Source of the DNA: Bin5 sp965204525
Lineage (GTDB): Bacteria > Chloroflexota > Anaerolineae > Caldilineales > Caldilineaceae
Assembly (NCBI GenBank): GCA_965204525.1
Contig: OZ241994.1
Coordinates: 3,472,001 to 3,536,000 of the forward strand
Reading direction: 5' to 3'
DNA: 64,000 bases
Shown here piece after piece: positions 34,701 through 42,391 of this stretch; positions within the stretch are counted from its first letter, which is position 1; every line of letters starts with the position of its first letter. Below the pieces are notes generated by a model. That model was not told the origin of the DNA. It did not search any database and saw only the letters and a list, made by a program, of their open reading frames with translations. A program made the position numbers and the translations under genes.

Positions 34701-36602
34701 GATGATGTAACCCATCTGCTTGTCTTCCGCGAGCCGCATGACCCGACCGACCGCCTGCACAACGTCCACCTGAGATTTGCGCGGAGCCAGGAACAGCACT
34801 GCGTCCAGGGCCGGCACATCTACGCCTTCAGTCAGACAGCGTGCGTTGCTAAGGATGCGGCAAACCTGGCCGTTATCCGTTTCCCCGGTCTTCAGCCAGG
34901 CCAGCTTTCTCTGCCGGTCGAGCGAGTTCTGCGTGCCGTCCACATGCTGCACATCCAGCGGCAGGAGGTCGGCCTGTAACGCCGCGTCCGTCCGTTCCCG
35001 TGCTGCGTCCACAACTTTCTGCCAGTGGGCTTCCACCATCTTAGAAGCTTTAATCGTATTCGTGAAGGTGATGGCCCGCAGCAGGGGATTGTGCTGGTCT
35101 CCTGTGACGTTGTGGTCGGACAGCACGCCCTCCGGATCGGCCAGGGCATCCCAGCAGCCGAGCAGCTTGACGGCATCGTCCAGATTCAGGCCTGAATCCT
35201 GTTCCGCGGCCAGCAGGCTGTTCAGAGCGTCGGACACCTGATCCGACTTCAGGGTGAGGATGATCACCTTATAGTCGGTCAGCCAGCCGCCCTCGATGGC
35301 CTGGGAAAATGCCATTTTGTAGAACTCGGGGCCGTAGACCGATTCGTCGTCCATCGAATAGATATCCAGCTTCCGGTCTGCCGCCCTCCCTCTGGCGGAT
35401 TCGGTGTATAGGCGCGGTGTTGCGGTCGCGTAGAGCCGCTTGTGAGCGTGAATCCTGTCCTTGTCATGCACCAAACGGAAGGGAGAGACCTTCTGGTCAT
35501 CCTTGCGGTTGCTGATGGACTCCTCCACACCTGTCGTGCGATGCGCCTCATCGCATACCACCAAGTCAAAGGCCGGCGCACCCTCGGCTTGGGCCGTCGC
35601 CACCAAGGGGAGAGACTGGTAGGTGCAGAAGACAACCGTGAGGGCTTCCGGACGTTCGGCCTGCAGTCCTGCTCGGATCTTGTCGAGGTCCGTCGTCACA
35701 GGGTAGTCCAGTTCCAGCAGCGAGGCGTCCTCGTCCGTGCGCCCAGCCCGGGTATCTGAGCAGATGCCCACATAGCGCAAGGGCAGGCTCTTCTGTTCGC
35801 TCCACTCCCGCATCGTCTGGGCCATGAGAGCGATGGAGGGCACCAGGTAGAGTACACGGCCGCCCAGGCCCACCTGTTGCTCTGCAATCCAGAGCGTGAC
35901 CGCGGTCTTGCCCGTACCGCAGGGGAGGACCAACTGGCCGCGGTCCTGTGCCTGGAATCCCGCCAGCACCTGCTCAACGGCCTTTTTCTGGTAGGGATGA
36001 GGTGCATAGGGCTCGCGGGCCTGAAACTGCAGTCCCTCGGGATCGTCCACGTACTTCAGCCAGTCCACGTCCCAGCCGTCCAGCTCCGCCCGGTCCAGCA
36101 CTCTACACGGCTTGGGCGAGGCCTCAAGGGTCTTCAAAGCGTTTTTTTGGATGTAGCCGCCGGTATTGATGATCAGGCGTGAGGTGAAATGGGGAGGCTC
36201 CGATGCCGACATGAAGGAGTCGATGGCCTTCTTGGGCACGGGCCGGTGGGGGTCGAAAAATTTGCACTGGATGGCACACAGCCCCCCGTCCTCTTCCTCC
36301 GCCACCAAGTCGATGCCTGTGTCAGGGCCATCGCGGTCGGGCCATTCATCCCACATCCACACCTGGCTAAAGCGGTCGCCCAGGATGCCTGGTTCCTTGG
36401 ACAGGGCGGTTTTCATCAGTCGTTCGAAGGAGCGCCCCATGCCGAACAGGTCGGTGGAGCGGTCACGCAGGTAGGTAAGAGCTTCGTCAAAATGAGGCAT
36501 GACACCCAAGGAAGTATTGGATTTTGAGTGTGATGTGGCTTGATCTGAGTTCTCGGCCGGGGGCTCGGCCAAGGATTTTGGCATAGTGTACCAAGGTGAC
36601 AC
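31710..36602 (-). CDS. Type ISP restriction-modification enzyme, full length
   Basis: 1630 residues. N-terminal Mrr-like nuclease (DTGIDLVAEEE at ~95-103, then I-Q112-C-K114); superfamily 2 helicase/translocase with GTGKT (229-233), DEAH (351-354) and VGRVMRLAED; N6-adenine methyltransferase with DPFTGTGTF (~922) and NPPY (~1031); C-terminal specificity part with YIYGLLHAPDYRAKY, RIPFAPDF and SGIVNDPN. This is the LlaBIII/LlaGI (type ISP) order in one chain. It methylates one strand of an asymmetric site and cuts after translocation when two enzymes meet. The whole frame is intact. Confidence 0.92.
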   Translation of the reverse strand: MSPWYTMPKSLAEPPAENSDQATSHSKSNTSLGVMPHFDEALTYLRDRSTDLFGMGRSFERLMKTALSKEPGILGDRFSQVWMWDEWPDRDGPDTGIDLVAEEEDGGLCAIQCKFFDPHRPVPKKAIDSFMSASEPPHFTSRLIINTGGYIQKNALKTLEASPKPCRVLDRAELDGWDVDWLKYVDDPEGLQFQAREPYAPHPYQKKAVEQVLAGFQAQDRGQLVLPCGTGKTAVTLWIAEQQVGLGGRVLYLVPSIALMAQTMREWSEQKSLPLRYVGICSDTRAGRTDEDASLLELDYPVTTDLDKIRAGLQAERPEALTVVFCTYQSLPLVATAQAEGAPAFDLVVCDEAHRTTGVEESISNRKDDQKVSPFRLVHDKDRIHAHKRLYATATPRLYTESARGRAADRKLDIYSMDDESVYGPEFYKMAFSQAIEGGWLTDYKVIILTLKSDQVSDALNSLLAAEQDSGLNLDDAVKLLGCWDALADPEGVLSDHNVTGDQHNPLLRAITFTNTIKASKMVEAHWQKVVDAARERTDAALQADLLPLDVQHVDGTQNSLDRQRKLAWLKTGETDNGQVCRILSNARCLTEGVDVPALDAVLFLAPRKSQVDVVQAVGRVMRLAEDKQMGYIILPVVISPDEEPDRALDDNQTFQVVWSVLRALRSHDDRFDLEINSLDLNNRPTERIKIIGGNGDDNGEAKDRTSQLSLDLVYKIPPGAIYARIVEKCGDRKYWPQWASDVAEIADRIRVRVTGLIQSPERITLRQDFHAFLADLQQTLNPSLQEEDLVAMVAQHLVTGPVFQALFADYDFVDSNPVSRSLDRLVELLEAEGLENETRGLEGFYESVRSRAQALDNADARQKVLLELYERFFQVALKKEAERLGIVYTPVEVVDFILHSADHALQGHFSRRLTSKDVHILDPFTGTGTFIVRLLQNPELILDEDLVRKFTSELHANEIVLLAYYIAAINIEEAYHGRRGMETEYAPFEGIVFTDTFTLGEDEGQFAKTFPVNSERVERQQGRDITVIVGNPPYSAGQRNATDDNPNVSYPRLERKVRETYAKKSTLVAKKSLYDSYKMAIRWASDRIGEEGIVAFVTNGSFIDSNTDSGLRACLADEFSHLYVFNLRGNARTSGERRRQEKDNVFGQGTRTPVAIMVLVRDPAHKGGCQIRYKDIGDYLSREQKLGIIKESCSISGIADWLKITPDAHYDWLSQRDPNYQTFIPIVDKESKRLKFPKACFAFSSFGVVTLRDVWVYSFDLSMLTHRVRGMVDHYEQKRAQVMAGKLSISQATKNVAPHTIRWDKVSVRRLKSLQEIHFCPDTLRESMYRPFVKQHLCFDSDHVWSRCNIPSIFPAPNAPNQVIGVTGRGETVEFSTLITDTIPNLHLIGSAQWFSRWRYEAHDPDSPDAWVQNGDEGLENVPGYRRLDNVTDWCLQQFRAQYPALQITKDDIWHYIYGLLHAPDYRAKYRADLSKDLPRIPFAPDFGAFQDAGAELAALHLGYETGPQYKLIVQIDHGPNPYQLDMSPMKWGGTRKEPDRSVLHVTPSVTLHSIPAAAHGYVVNGRTPLEWAVDRLRIRQDKDSGIVNDPNAWFAENPAGLVAHLERLVHVSVETTRIVEGLPPALAD

Positions 36603-36657
36603 TCATTATGCCACATCAGGCAGGGGCGACGAAATATCAGCTTATTACACTTCTATC

Positions 36658-36686
36658 TTGACACACACGCTGTCTTATGTTATCTT
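36658..36686 (+). promoter_or_regulatory. Strong sigma70-like promoter
   Basis: TTGACA (36658-36663), 17-bp spacer, TATCTT (36681-36686), 55 bp before ATG 36741, with AAGGAG at 36727-36732 completing the expression signals. Confidence 0.7.
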
Positions 36687-36740
36687 AAAACTACGATACT
36701 GATTGACTTAACTCGGGCAGCACGAAAAGGAGAAACGAAG

Positions 36741-37208
36741 ATGGAATTTCAATTGACCTGTACAGGCTCATTCGAAGAGATTGCAACGATCTTAGAGGCC
36801 GTACGGAAAGCAAAACCCGTGAAGACAGCACCTCTGGAGATAGACAGACTGACAGCATCTGACGAACGCAAAGGGTTCGTGCCCGCCGAGTTAATGCGCC
36901 GAGCGTTGACTCGGCAACCACTGACAAAGCACACAAGAACAATGCTGACGGCGATCTACGAGTGCGAGGAAAACGATAGATTCCTATCGCGCACCGACAT
37001 TTGCAAAAGGACCGACTTGTCTCCCACCCAACTCAACGGTGTCTTGGGAAGGTACGGCCAACGAGTGAAAGGCACGGATGGCTATGACGGAACATCGAGC
37101 TACTTCGAATACAGGTGGCTCGAAGAAACCAACGAATGGTCATATCGTCTGCCGGACGAGTTGCGCGATGTGGTACGGGAGGTTTTGGAAGGTGACAATT
37201 TCCGCTGA
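36741..37208 (+). CDS. Winged-helix-like protein divergent from the type ISP gene
   Basis: 155 residues. The C-terminal two thirds has the order helix-helix-turn-helix-wing: TMLTAIYECEENDRFLSRTD, LSPTQLNGVLGRYGQRV, then a beta wing (SSYFEYRWLEE, EWSYRLPDELR). That suggests DNA binding. It starts 139 bp from the restriction gene on the other strand with a near-consensus promoter, so it could be a controller of restriction. No family recognised; role inferred from position. Confidence 0.6.
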   Translation: MEFQLTCTGSFEEIATILEAVRKAKPVKTAPLEIDRLTASDERKGFVPAELMRRALTRQPLTKHTRTMLTAIYECEENDRFLSRTDICKRTDLSPTQLNGVLGRYGQRVKGTDGYDGTSSYFEYRWLEETNEWSYRLPDELRDVVREVLEGDNFR

Positions 37209-37271
37209 GCGGACCATGTTAGGAAACAACGATTTTTTCGTTCCAAAAACGACCCAAAAGGAGGGTTCCTT

Positions 37272-37580
37272 GTGGTACACGGAAGAATAATCCAGTCAGG
37301 CCGGAGAAGACCTCTCGAATATCTGCCGGGGCCTTATGCGGACGCATATAGCGCACTCCACCCAGCCTTTGTCAGCGAACATCTGAGAATCGCCGAGGGT
37401 TTGGAAATCGCAAAATCGGATTTGGCTGCAGTCTACCTGGGATGGGTTAGAGGGAGGTTCGATCCGAATTTCATTCGGCCATTCACGTATGATCTGCACA
37501 ATCTTTATCTGCATCTCATCGAATGCCAGGGGGTTGATGAGGATGAGCCTATATTTCGCGGTGTTGGACTTCGAACTTAG
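37272..37580 (+). CDS. Hypothetical protein, GTG start
   Basis: 102 residues. The GTG at 37272 follows AAGGAGG (37256-37262), which is the main support for a real gene. Helical, with LAAVYLGWVRGRFDPNFIRP and TYDLHNLYLHLIECQG. Not recognised. It may be the second gene of the unit begun at 36741. Confidence 0.45.
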   Translation: MVHGRIIQSGRRRPLEYLPGPYADAYSALHPAFVSEHLRIAEGLEIAKSDLAAVYLGWVRGRFDPNFIRPFTYDLHNLYLHLIECQGVDEDEPIFRGVGLRT

Positions 37581-37584
37581 GCTT

Positions 37585-37795
37585 AGTGCTGATCATATCC
37601 CACCCCCACACCATAAGCAGCCACTCTTTGCGCCAGAGGTCGGTGCCGTAGCCGGTGATGCGGTGGTAAGGTACGATGATGGCGACCGGGTTGCGGTCGT
37701 TGGCAGTGCCGACGGCGCGCACGGCCTTGGGGTTGTCGATGGCGTCGGCGATGGCCTGATAGCTGGCGGTGTAGTCCAACAATCGCCGATCGAAT
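37585..37795 (-). pseudogene. Broken ogt copy with active-site Cys changed to Tyr
   Basis: Minus-strand frame gives ASYQAIADAIDNPKAVRAVG, TANDRNPVAIIVPYHRITGY, LWRKEWLL, which copies residues ~110-165 of the intact Ogt at 38844. The active-site P-C-H-R is P-Y-H-R, and about ten residues (GSGGRAKLTG) are missing. The 5' half of the gene is gone. It cannot accept alkyl groups. Confidence 0.82.
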
Positions 37796-37801
37796 ACTGC
37801 A

Positions 37802-38143
37802 TCATTCACCTTCCGCATTCAATAGTTTCATAATCTGGTTGACTACAGTTTGTCTGAGTTTCGGTTTCACGTGGGCAACCGTCTTTACAACAATTCCAAT
37901 ATTAGCGGTGAACAGTTTTGCCGGTCGTACATAACTGACTTTGCGCAAGTGCCCCCGTGCAAGGCTGTCTTGTTGTAACATAATGGCTTGCGTATCGGTA
38001 TAGGGCCGGCTGGTAATCTGGCATAAAATAAAGTCGTCTTTTCCTGCTTTAGCAAGAACCAGCGCTGGCCTTAATTTATACTGGCTCAAATCCGAAAAAG
38101 GGAAGCGGACAAATACGATATCCCCTACTGAAATGCCTGCCAT
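37802..38143 (-). CDS. PemK/MazF-family toxin
   Basis: 113 residues. SVGDIVFVRFPFSDLSQYKL followed by RPALVLA is the typical start, and ILCQITSRPYTDT the conserved middle. MazF toxins cleave single-stranded mRNA at short motifs. Its start overlaps the antitoxin by 19 bp. The 3' end lies against the broken ogt copy. Confidence 0.85.
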   Translation of the reverse strand: MAGISVGDIVFVRFPFSDLSQYKLRPALVLAKAGKDDFILCQITSRPYTDTQAIMLQQDSLARGHLRKVSYVRPAKLFTANIGIVVKTVAHVKPKLRQTVVNQIMKLLNAEGE

Positions 38144-38367
38144 GCCTCATCTTCCTCGGGTCTGTCCCAGTCTTCAGCCAAGCATTTTTCACTCAACAGA
38201 GCGCTTTCACCTGCCCCTGACATTGCTCGTTCTTCAAGGACACGCTGTTTAATAAACAGGTAAAAATCGTACACTTCCCGCTGTGCGTGTTCGGGTAAAC
38301 CCCGTAAATCAATCTGTTTTTCTGTTCTCATCACCATGCCTCGCAAATTCAAATTTTCACTCTTCAC
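38125..38367 (-). CDS. Antitoxin partner of the MazF-like toxin (DUF2281-like)
   Basis: 80 residues as drawn; ATG 38337 or 38331 (MRTEKQIDLRGLPEHAQREV) may be the true start. A short DNA-binding-like N-terminus is followed by an acidic tail (DWDRPEEDEAWQAF) that would thread into the toxin. Overlap with the toxin gene supports the pairing. Confidence 0.65.
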   Translation of the reverse strand: MKSENLNLRGMVMRTEKQIDLRGLPEHAQREVYDFYLFIKQRVLEERAMSGAGESALLSEKCLAEDWDRPEEDEAWQAFQ

Positions 38368-38418
38368 CCAGTCGATAAAAGCCTTGGCGATGCCAGCGGG
38401 CAGTTCGCCATGGCTGTA

Positions 38419-38600
38419 TCATAGTATCGTCACGCTAACCGTTGCAAATTGCTTTATCATGCTGAAATCCCGCCTGTTGTACGTGATCAGTTCCATGCAA
38501 TGCTGTTCAGAGACCGCTGTATGTATGCAATCACTGATGTTTCTGAACCCGAAACGACATAGGCATGGACCAAGACATCCGTGTCGATGTAGCTCACCCT
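38419..38600 (-). pseudogene. vapC toxin with internal deletion
   Basis: From GTG 38600, which overlaps the antitoxin stop (GTGA), the frame encodes SYIDTDVLVHAYV, the N-terminal PIN strand with its first Asp. It then jumps, with a frame change, to RNISDCIHTAVSEQHCMELI-type C-terminal PIN sequence ending YNRRDFSMIKQF. About 70 codons of the middle, including acidic active-site residues, are missing. Confidence 0.7.
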
Positions 38601-38806
38601 TCAAACTCCATGTCGTTCATTTCGTCGGCCAGGCGAGAGATGTCGATGTCAGGATCTACATCAAGCCGCCGGTTGCGATTGTTGTCTAGAATGTCCTGCC
38701 ATGCAACGCGCCGTTTGTCCCTGATGATCTGGTCTTTCAGCGTAAAGCGTTCTCTCAGTATATCCTGGAGGCTTTGCTCTGCTTGGGAATGTCGATGAGC
38801 TCTCAT
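38594..38806 (-). CDS. VapB-like antitoxin
   Basis: 70 residues: helical and charged (LQDILRERFTLKDQIIRDKR), ending DISRLADEMNDMEFEG. Its stop overlaps the start of the deleted vapC. No clear ribbon-helix-helix or AbrB domain is seen at the N-terminus. Assignment rests on the partner gene. Confidence 0.55.
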   Translation of the reverse strand: MRAHRHSQAEQSLQDILRERFTLKDQIIRDKRRVAWQDILDNNRNRRLDVDPDIDISRLADEMNDMEFEG

Positions 38807-38843
38807 TTATGACTCCTCTTTGGCATGGCGGTACACCATCCCT

Positions 38844-39368
38844 CTACACCAACAACACCCCCTCATGCCGCAGCAGCCACTCCTTACGCCACAACCCACC
38901 GCCGTAGCCGGTCAGCTTCGCACGCCCGCCGCTGCCGATGATGCGGTGGCAGGGCACAATGATGGCGACCGGGTTGCGCCCATTGGCCGCGCCCACCGCG
39001 CGCACCGCCTTGGGGTTGTCAATGGCTACGGCGATCTCCTGATAGCTTGCCGTCTGGCCGTAGGCGACGCTGAGAAGCTGCTGCCACACCTGGCGCTGAA
39101 ACGGCGTGCCCTCCAGATCCAGCGGCAGATCGAAGCAGCGTAGTTCGCCGGCGAAATAGGCGTCCAGTTGGCGCTGCGCCTCCTCCAGCAGCGGAGGCGC
39201 GCCCGCCTGCAGCGAGGATGAGGAGCGGGACCCGCCTCTCTCTCCTCTATCCTCTTCACTCTCTCTTCCCTGTTCCCCGATATATTCGATTCTGCTCACC
39301 GCCGTGTCCGTCCCGTGGATCTCGATAGGGCCTATAGGAGAGTCGTAGTGCATTACCGCTAAAGACAT
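38844..39368 (-). CDS. ogt: Methylated-DNA-protein-cysteine methyltransferase
   Basis: 174 residues. Helix-turn-helix TASYQEIAVAIDNPKAVRAV and active site IVPCHRIIG are intact, followed by GYGGGLWRKEWLLRHEG. It removes O6-alkyl groups from guanine in a suicide reaction. An insertion of ~30 polar residues (EDRGERGGSRSSSS) sits between the N- and C-terminal domains. A broken second copy lies 1 kb away at 37585. Confidence 0.92.
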   Translation of the reverse strand: MSLAVMHYDSPIGPIEIHGTDTAVSRIEYIGEQGRESEEDRGERGGSRSSSSLQAGAPPLLEEAQRQLDAYFAGELRCFDLPLDLEGTPFQRQVWQQLLSVAYGQTASYQEIAVAIDNPKAVRAVGAANGRNPVAIIVPCHRIIGSGGRAKLTGYGGGLWRKEWLLRHEGVLLV

Positions 39369-39442
39369 TTCTTACTCCGTGACATATTGCGATTGGAAGC
39401 TGGCGATGATGCAGCCCTGCCGCGCGCCAAAGACCTGCACAC

Positions 39443-39470
39443 TCACTGACCACTGATCACTAACCACTGC
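39443..39470. repeat. Heptamer-phased repeat (CCACTRA)
   Basis: TCACTGA-CCACTGA-TCACTAA-CCACTGC: four units in exact 7-base register, in the 104-bp gap between ogt and the nurA-like gene. Confidence 0.75.
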
Positions 39471-39472
39471 CG

Positions 39473-40684
39473 TCACCGCCGCAGCTGCTTGCTGCGCTGC
39501 TTGCGCGTGACCGTCATCGCCATGCCCTGCGCCTGCAGAAAATCCTGGTAGAGCCGGTAAAAACGCTGGCGGTCCTGCTGCTGGATGACCGCGGTGACGT
39601 CCGCCGCCTCCAGGACGTAGGGATAGCCGCTGCCAACCACCGCCTCGGCCAGAACGAGGGCGACGATCTCGTCGGCGCGGCCGGACTCCAGCAGCCAGCG
39701 CGGTACCTCCAGCCGCGCCGGCGGGTTCTCCATGCTGACCCGCGCCAGGCAGAAGCAGACCTGCTTATAGAATTCGGCGCGACCTTCAGTGCTCAGACGG
39801 TCCGGCCGCGCGCATACCCAGAACGGGCTGCGATCGCCCCAGCTGGACAGCGTTTCACGCAGCAGGTACGCGTCGTTGATCTGCGCCGGCGCCGGCAGGC
39901 CGTGCAGCGTCGCCAGCAGGGTGACCAGATCGCGGCTGTAGGTGTTGTCCACATAGCCGACCAGCGGCGTACGCGTACGCTCGGAGCAGGCCAGCAGCGC
40001 CTGCACAGCCTGGATATAACCGTGCTCCCGGCCGGCGCGCAGCTGCCCGGCGAAGGAGATGATCAGCGAGCCGTCGAAAAAACAGACCGGCCTGCGCTCA
40101 AACGGCCGTTCCGCACAGCGCTCCATGAACTCACACAGCTTGGCGCACTCGAGAATGAAGCGCTCCTGGTTCACGCGCCAGTTGGGGAAGACGCCGTCGT
40201 CGCCGCCGGAATCGAGCAGCTCGTCCGGGGCCAGCACCTCAAAGGCGATCTCCTTTTCGTAGCGGCCGGCCGCGTCACCATCCGTTGCCGTGCAGCGGTC
40301 GTTGAAGAACCAGCCGATCTGCACCGCGCCGACCGGGGGAGAGTAGTCGGTGGTTGGGACGATCTGGCTGCCGTCCACCGCCAGCGCCGGCCGCCCGGCG
40401 AGCGTCTCCAGCGCCCAGTGACGGGCCTGTTCACGATTCTGCCAGGTCGCGCCCATAGGGATGCGCATGCCGTCGGCGCGGTCGAACTCTGCCGTGGGCA
40501 GTGCGCCGGGCCAGGCGTCGTCAATGGCATCGAGTTTGCGGTTCAGGGAAGCGGAGGAGCTGTTCTTCAGCTCCTCCAGCCACCCCTGCACACGCCTCTG
40601 CTCCTCCCGCCGGTCGTGTTCGTATGAGGAGAACAGACCCTTCTTCCTATCCAACGCGGCGGCCGCCGCGCTTCGCACAAACAT
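39473..40684 (-). CDS. NurA-domain nuclease
   Basis: 403 residues. NurA motifs: ALAVDGSQIVPT (first metal Asp), VCFFDGSLI, LVGYVDNTYSRDLV and the C-terminal YPYVLEAADVTAVIQQQDRQ. NurA is a 5'-3' exonuclease/endonuclease that normally works with the HerA translocase in DNA end resection. No HerA gene lies in this window; the divergent neighbour is an OLD/RecF-type ATPase. Confidence 0.85.
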   Translation of the reverse strand: MFVRSAAAAALDRKKGLFSSYEHDRREEQRRVQGWLEELKNSSSASLNRKLDAIDDAWPGALPTAEFDRADGMRIPMGATWQNREQARHWALETLAGRPALAVDGSQIVPTTDYSPPVGAVQIGWFFNDRCTATDGDAAGRYEKEIAFEVLAPDELLDSGGDDGVFPNWRVNQERFILECAKLCEFMERCAERPFERRPVCFFDGSLIISFAGQLRAGREHGYIQAVQALLACSERTRTPLVGYVDNTYSRDLVTLLATLHGLPAPAQINDAYLLRETLSSWGDRSPFWVCARPDRLSTEGRAEFYKQVCFCLARVSMENPPARLEVPRWLLESGRADEIVALVLAEAVVGSGYPYVLEAADVTAVIQQQDRQRFYRLYQDFLQAQGMAMTVTRKQRSKQLRR

Positions 40685-40913
40685 TCAGTCTCACCTCAAC
40701 AGGATATGGACAACGGCTTTATGGCATTGCGTATTGCGCCCAGACGGTCTCTTGTTACGAATAGGCCCAACCCAGACATTCCAAGTATAGCACATCCGTG
40801 CACAATTTACCTTGCGCAATCCCGATATGTTATTATAGTGTACTCTGGTCACAGTTGTTCTTTGAACCCCGGCCGCTCCGGACAGAATATGAGCGCTTAG
40901 TGGAGACACCACC

Positions 40914-42227
40914 ATGCTGAAGCGTATCCATATCCGTGGCTACAAGTCTCTTGAAGACGTTGAGGTGACTCTGTCCCAGCTTGTGGTCCTGTTCGGGCCG
41001 AATGCGGCGGGCAAGAGCAATTTTCTGGACGCGCTGCAACTGCTGTCGAAACTGGGGACAAGCCGCACGTTCAAGGAGGCCTTTGATCCCCCTTATCGGG
41101 GCAAGCCGCTTGAGTCCTTTACCATCGGGGACGGAGGAATCAAGGGGTTACTTGAACAGGAGAGTCTGCGCTTCTCCATCGAGGCTGATCTCAGACTGTC
41201 GGACGCGGTGATCGACGCGGTCAACCGGCAGATACGTGAGATGCGCCGTCCGAGCGGTGAAAACGGGTTGAATGAAGGGAATAGAGGTCCCGCGCCCGTA
41301 CGCGAACGGGAGCTGCGCTACCGCATCGAAGTTGAAATGCTGCCCCAATCGGGTGTCCTGCGTGTAACCGACGAGTATCTGGCCGCTTTGAACGCGAATG
41401 GCGAGCCGACCGGCAAACGCAAGCCGTTCATTGAAGGGCAGGGGGAGAAGATACACCTGCGCTTGGAAGGGCAGGCGCACCCAACCTACTATGATCGTTA
41501 CCTGGACCACAGCATCCTCTCGATGCCGCATTATCCTCCGCACTATCCGCACCTGGTGGCGGCACGGCGCGAACTGGAAAACTGGTTGTTTTTCTACTTC
41601 GAGCCGCGGGAACGCATGCGCGCGGCCAATCCGGTCAAGGAAGTGCGTCATCTGGGACTGATGGGGGAGGAACTCGCCGCCTTTCTGAATACCATGAAGT
41701 CGCTTGACGCCAGTCGGTTCAAGGCGGTCGAAAAGGCGCTGCATACCCTTTTGCCCAATTTCGATGGCATTGAAGTCGATGTGAGCGATCTGGGCGAGGT
41801 CGAACTACGCCTCAGAGAGGGCGGCGTAGCAATGCCGGCTCGCGTCCTCTCTGAAGGCACGTTGCGGCTACTCGGGCTGTTGGCACTGACCGGAGTTGAA
41901 AATGCCCCAGCGCTGGTCGGATTCGAAGAACCGGAGAATGGCGTCCACCCGCGCCGAATCCGGTTGATCGCGGAGCTCCTGAAAACACAGGAAATCCTCA
42001 ATCAGACACAGCACATCATCACTACGCACTCGCCGCTTCTTCCCGATCTGCTGGAAGACGATTGTCTTTACGCGGTGCGCCGCCTGAATTGCAAGACTCA
42101 TATTGATCGGGTTGCCACCTGCTGGGGGCAATTGGGGCGAGGGAATGAAATAGACCGAACGCTTGATGACGATCTGGAGAGGCTCCCTGTTTCGGAGCGC
42201 ATTCTAAGGGGAGACTTCGATGCGTAG
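40914..42227 (+). CDS. AAA (RecF/OLD-like) ATPase
   Basis: 437 residues. Walker A in VVLFGPNAAGKSNFLDALQL (~25-44), an inserted helical region, signature LSEGTLRLLGLLAL, Walker B ALVGFEEPENGVHP and a final HIITTHSPLLPDLL. This is the AAA_21/OLD-type ABC-like ATPase without a TOPRIM nuclease. Such genes often have a DUF4276 partner; none follows here. It may act in DNA repair or defence, possibly with the divergent nurA-like gene 230 bp away. Confidence 0.85.
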   Translation: MLKRIHIRGYKSLEDVEVTLSQLVVLFGPNAAGKSNFLDALQLLSKLGTSRTFKEAFDPPYRGKPLESFTIGDGGIKGLLEQESLRFSIEADLRLSDAVIDAVNRQIREMRRPSGENGLNEGNRGPAPVRERELRYRIEVEMLPQSGVLRVTDEYLAALNANGEPTGKRKPFIEGQGEKIHLRLEGQAHPTYYDRYLDHSILSMPHYPPHYPHLVAARRELENWLFFYFEPRERMRAANPVKEVRHLGLMGEELAAFLNTMKSLDASRFKAVEKALHTLLPNFDGIEVDVSDLGEVELRLREGGVAMPARVLSEGTLRLLGLLALTGVENAPALVGFEEPENGVHPRRIRLIAELLKTQEILNQTQHIITTHSPLLPDLLEDDCLYAVRRLNCKTHIDRVATCWGQLGRGNEIDRTLDDDLERLPVSERILRGDFDA

Positions 42228-42391
42228 GACTACATGCGCCGCGACTTCATCATTTGAGCGCGATTGGAGGGTGGACACTCTTTACCAGAGTCAGTTGGTC
42301 GCTGCTCATTCAATTATGTTTCGCCTCTTGATCTGATTCCAGACAGTTCGTTGTCTGGTGCATGACATTCGTCACAATCGTTACCGTAATC

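Noticed and set aside
42219..42335. Possible small partner gene overlapping the end of the OLD-like ATPase
   Set aside because: The frame ends after about 38 codons and shows no DUF4276 or TOPRIM features.
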